Of a stretch of DNA of 64,000 nt, positions 61,922 through 64,000 are shown one piece after another. Below the pieces are notes generated by a model. That model was not told the DNA's origin. It made no database searches and saw only the letters and a list, made by a program, of their open reading frames with translations. Source of the DNA: an uncultured Pelagibacteraceae bacterium (GTDB lineage: Bacteria > Pseudomonadota > Alphaproteobacteria > Pelagibacterales > Pelagibacteraceae); contig CACMYJ010000002.1 of the NCBI GenBank assembly GCA_902617895.1, positions 124,001 through 188,000 on the forward strand, given 5' to 3'. A program made the position numbers and the translations under genes. Position 1 is the stretch's first letter; every line of letters begins with the position of its first letter.

Positions 61922-62641
61922 TTACAGGCTAGAAGGATTAATACTTTCAAACTCCAGCATGTTTTTAAAGGTACACATTTCAGGTTTTGTTAAAGTAATT
62001 TTTGGAAATTTTTTATTAAAATCAGAGGATAATTGTTTATTAAATTTAATTAAATTTTTTATTTCAGTCTCATTAAGTTGTCTCAAGATATAAGCTAATG
62101 TAACATGGAAAGTATATCTTTGATGATTTTCAAATTTAATTTTCAATAAATTACTTAGTTCATCTCTACAATTTCTTAAAATTTTTTCGTCCTCCTCAGA
62201 AAAGGGTTCTAAAACAATGCTGTAACCACCAAAAAATGTTTTTAGTTTTAAATTGATTTCTTTTGGAAAATTATAGTTTTCAATTCTTTTATTTAATTGA
62301 ATAGCTATATCTTTGTAATCCAAATCAAGATCTATATCTGTTGGCCAATAATAAGTATTTTTTGTATTTAAATTACAACAGTCAAATAATGTCATATGAA
62401 AACTAGATGGAGGTAAATAGGAATAAGTTTTTTCAGGATTAAAATTTTCTAAATTTTTTTGAAAACCAATAATTTGATCAGATAAATATGTATTAAGAGG
62501 AATATTACAGATTATTGTGCACCCTGGAAATGGTAAAGGTTTTCCTTTATCGTCAAATTTATTTTCTGCACCTTTTAAAGTATACCCTCTAAGTTTACCT
62601 GCTAAAAATTGCTCTTGGTTATTAACTATATTTAAATCCAT
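61922..62641 (-). CDS. DUF1868-like 2H phosphoesterase superfamily protein
   Basis: HxT motifs SFHMTLFDCC and TFHVTLAYIL; downstream of GDPD. Confidence 0.8.
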   Translation of the reverse strand: MDLNIVNNQEQFLAGKLRGYTLKGAENKFDDKGKPLPFPGCTIICNIPLNTYLSDQIIGFQKNLENFNPEKTYSYLPPSSFHMTLFDCCNLNTKNTYYWPTDIDLDLDYKDIAIQLNKRIENYNFPKEINLKLKTFFGGYSIVLEPFSEEDEKILRNCRDELSNLLKIKFENHQRYTFHVTLAYILRQLNETEIKNLIKFNKQLSSDFNKKFPKITLTKPEMCTFKNMLEFESINPSSL

Positions 62642-62650
62642 TAAAATAAA

Positions 62651-63488
62651 CTAAAACCAGTTTATATTTTCTTTGTCACAAAGTTCTTTCAGCCTTAATG
62701 GATAGTCTGTCATGATACCATCTACACCATACTCAATCATTTTTAACATATCGTTCTCTTCATTAACTGTCCAAACGTTCACTGGCAAATCTTCTTGATG
62801 AGAAATATCTACTAGTTTTTTTGTAATATCTTTATGGTATGGATGCAAAGCCTTTCCACCTTGTGATTTTATAATTTTTGGTAATTCATATTTTTCAAAA
62901 AAAGGTAAGTAACTCATCCATGGAGATCTATTGTAAATTGTATTTTTAATTTTAATTCCTGCCTGTTGTTGAAAACTTAAATAAGCTCTTGAAATTTCAG
63001 GGTAAAGATTTTTGATTTCTGTCAGTGTTCTCCAATCAAATGAAGAAATGATTATTTTATTTTGTAAATTTGATTTATTTACTTCTTTCATAACAAGTTT
63101 TACCATTTCCTCTGGGGTTGGAGTTAAATTTTCCTCGTCAGGTGTAGATTTAATTTCTAAATTTATTAACAAATCTTCTTCCATATCTAGATAATTTATT
63201 TAAAGACCCAACATCAAATTTTAAAAGCTCATCGTAACTTAAGTCAAATATTATTATATTTTCATCCGTTATCCAATTTCCCTCATTATCTTTTGTAAAA
63301 CTTGGATCTAATCTAAAGTCATGTGTAATCACAGGAATAAGATCTTTGGAAATCAAAATATCTGTTTCGTATGCATTAATATTGTTTTTAAATAAATATT
63401 TAAAACTTTCTAAAGTATTTTCAGGAAGATCTCCTCTAGCGCCTCTATGGCCATAAATTTTAATATAATTTGGCTTTGATAAAATCAA
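62651..63488 (-). pseudogene. glycerophosphodiester phosphodiesterase split into two overlapping ORFs (63150-63488 and 62651-63184)
   Basis: N-half GHRGARGDLPENTLESFKYL, AYETDILISKDLIPVITHD; C-half LLINLEIKS, SFDWRTL, VNVWTVNEENDMLKMIEYGVDGIMTDYPLRL in a different frame. Confidence 0.75.
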
Positions 63489-63490
63489 AA

Positions 63491-64000
63491 TTAATTTACT
63501 CGATTACCATTAGATTTATCAAAAACATAATAATTGTTATCATTTATGTTCAAAGATAATTTACTTCCTTTTTTAATAATTTGACTTCCAGGACATCTAA
63601 AACAAAAATCTTTTTTATTTTTTATTTCTCCATAAATCAAATTATCTGAACCTAATTGTTCTACCAGATCTACAGATAAATTTATTAAACCTTTATCAGT
63701 TTGCGACATATGCTCTGGTCTAATTCCTAATATAACTGGTCCATTAAAATCACTTGTAACATTATTAATTTCAAAACCTTCTGAAGTAAGAGTTTTATTT
63801 TTTAATTCTCCTTCAAGAAAATTCATCTGTGGCGAACCTATAAATCCTGCGACAAACATAGATTTAGGATTATTATAAATTTCTATCGGTGTTCCAAGCT
63901 GCTCAATAAGGCCATTATTTATTACTGCCAGTCTATCAGCTAAGGTCATAGCTTCTACTTGGTCATGAGTTACAAATATACTTGTCACTCCAACTTTTTG
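63491..64000 (-). CDS. ugpC: sn-glycerol-3-phosphate-type ABC transporter ATP-binding protein, truncated by window edge
   Basis: [59 protein letters not shown]; frame open to right edge. Confidence 0.85.
   Translation of the reverse strand, partial: QKVGVTSIFVTHDQVEAMTLADRLAVINNGLIEQLGTPIEIYNNPKSMFVAGFIGSPQMNFLEGELKNKTLTSEGFEINNVTSDFNGPVILGIRPEHMSQTDKGLINLSVDLVEQLGSDNLIYGEIKNKKDFCFRCPGSQIIKKGSKLSLNINDNNYYVFDKSNGNRVN

Overview
This is an AT-rich, compact alphaproteobacterial chromosome segment. Codon usage, AT content and gene order suggest a SAR11 or AEGEAN-169-like marine oligotroph, but that placement is inference. From ~1 to 36 kb it is mostly housekeeping: nhaA end, gpx, MBL/tatD/metG/holB/tmk, dacC, rlpA-like, mltB, rarD, tRNA-Ser, sdhE, recG, tRNA-Lys, tgt, ppi, coaD, gyrA, ssb, uvrA, secFD-yajC, serS, tatCBA, scpBA, nagZ, argS, dgt, erpA, xth. 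The accessory part (~35.7-64 kb) has four blocks: (i) an Anbu proteasome-like peptidase divergent from a circularly permuted ATP-grasp protein, followed by glucosylglycerate genes (gpgP/gpgS-like); (ii) a self-contained zinc regulon (znuA-cobW-WD40-87aa divergent from znuCB-zur) with tandem Zur-box-like palindromes; (iii) a complete C-P lyase phosphonate locus (phnM, DUF1045 2H protein, phnNLKJIHG, phnF, phnCDE1E2); (iv) a phosphorus/arsenic tail with an MFS transporter, a PhnZ-like HD oxygenase without a visible PhnY, arsC-aqpS, a DUF1868-like 2H phosphoesterase, a split GDPD and a ugpC fragment. The best leads are the orphan PhnZ-like oxygenase beside an MFS transporter, competing PhnP substitutes, the hairpin between phnD and phnE, the WD40-COG0523 zinc module, the rewired Anbu/ATP-grasp locus and the broken GDPD gene. 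No CRISPR array, rRNA, prophage or IS element was seen.
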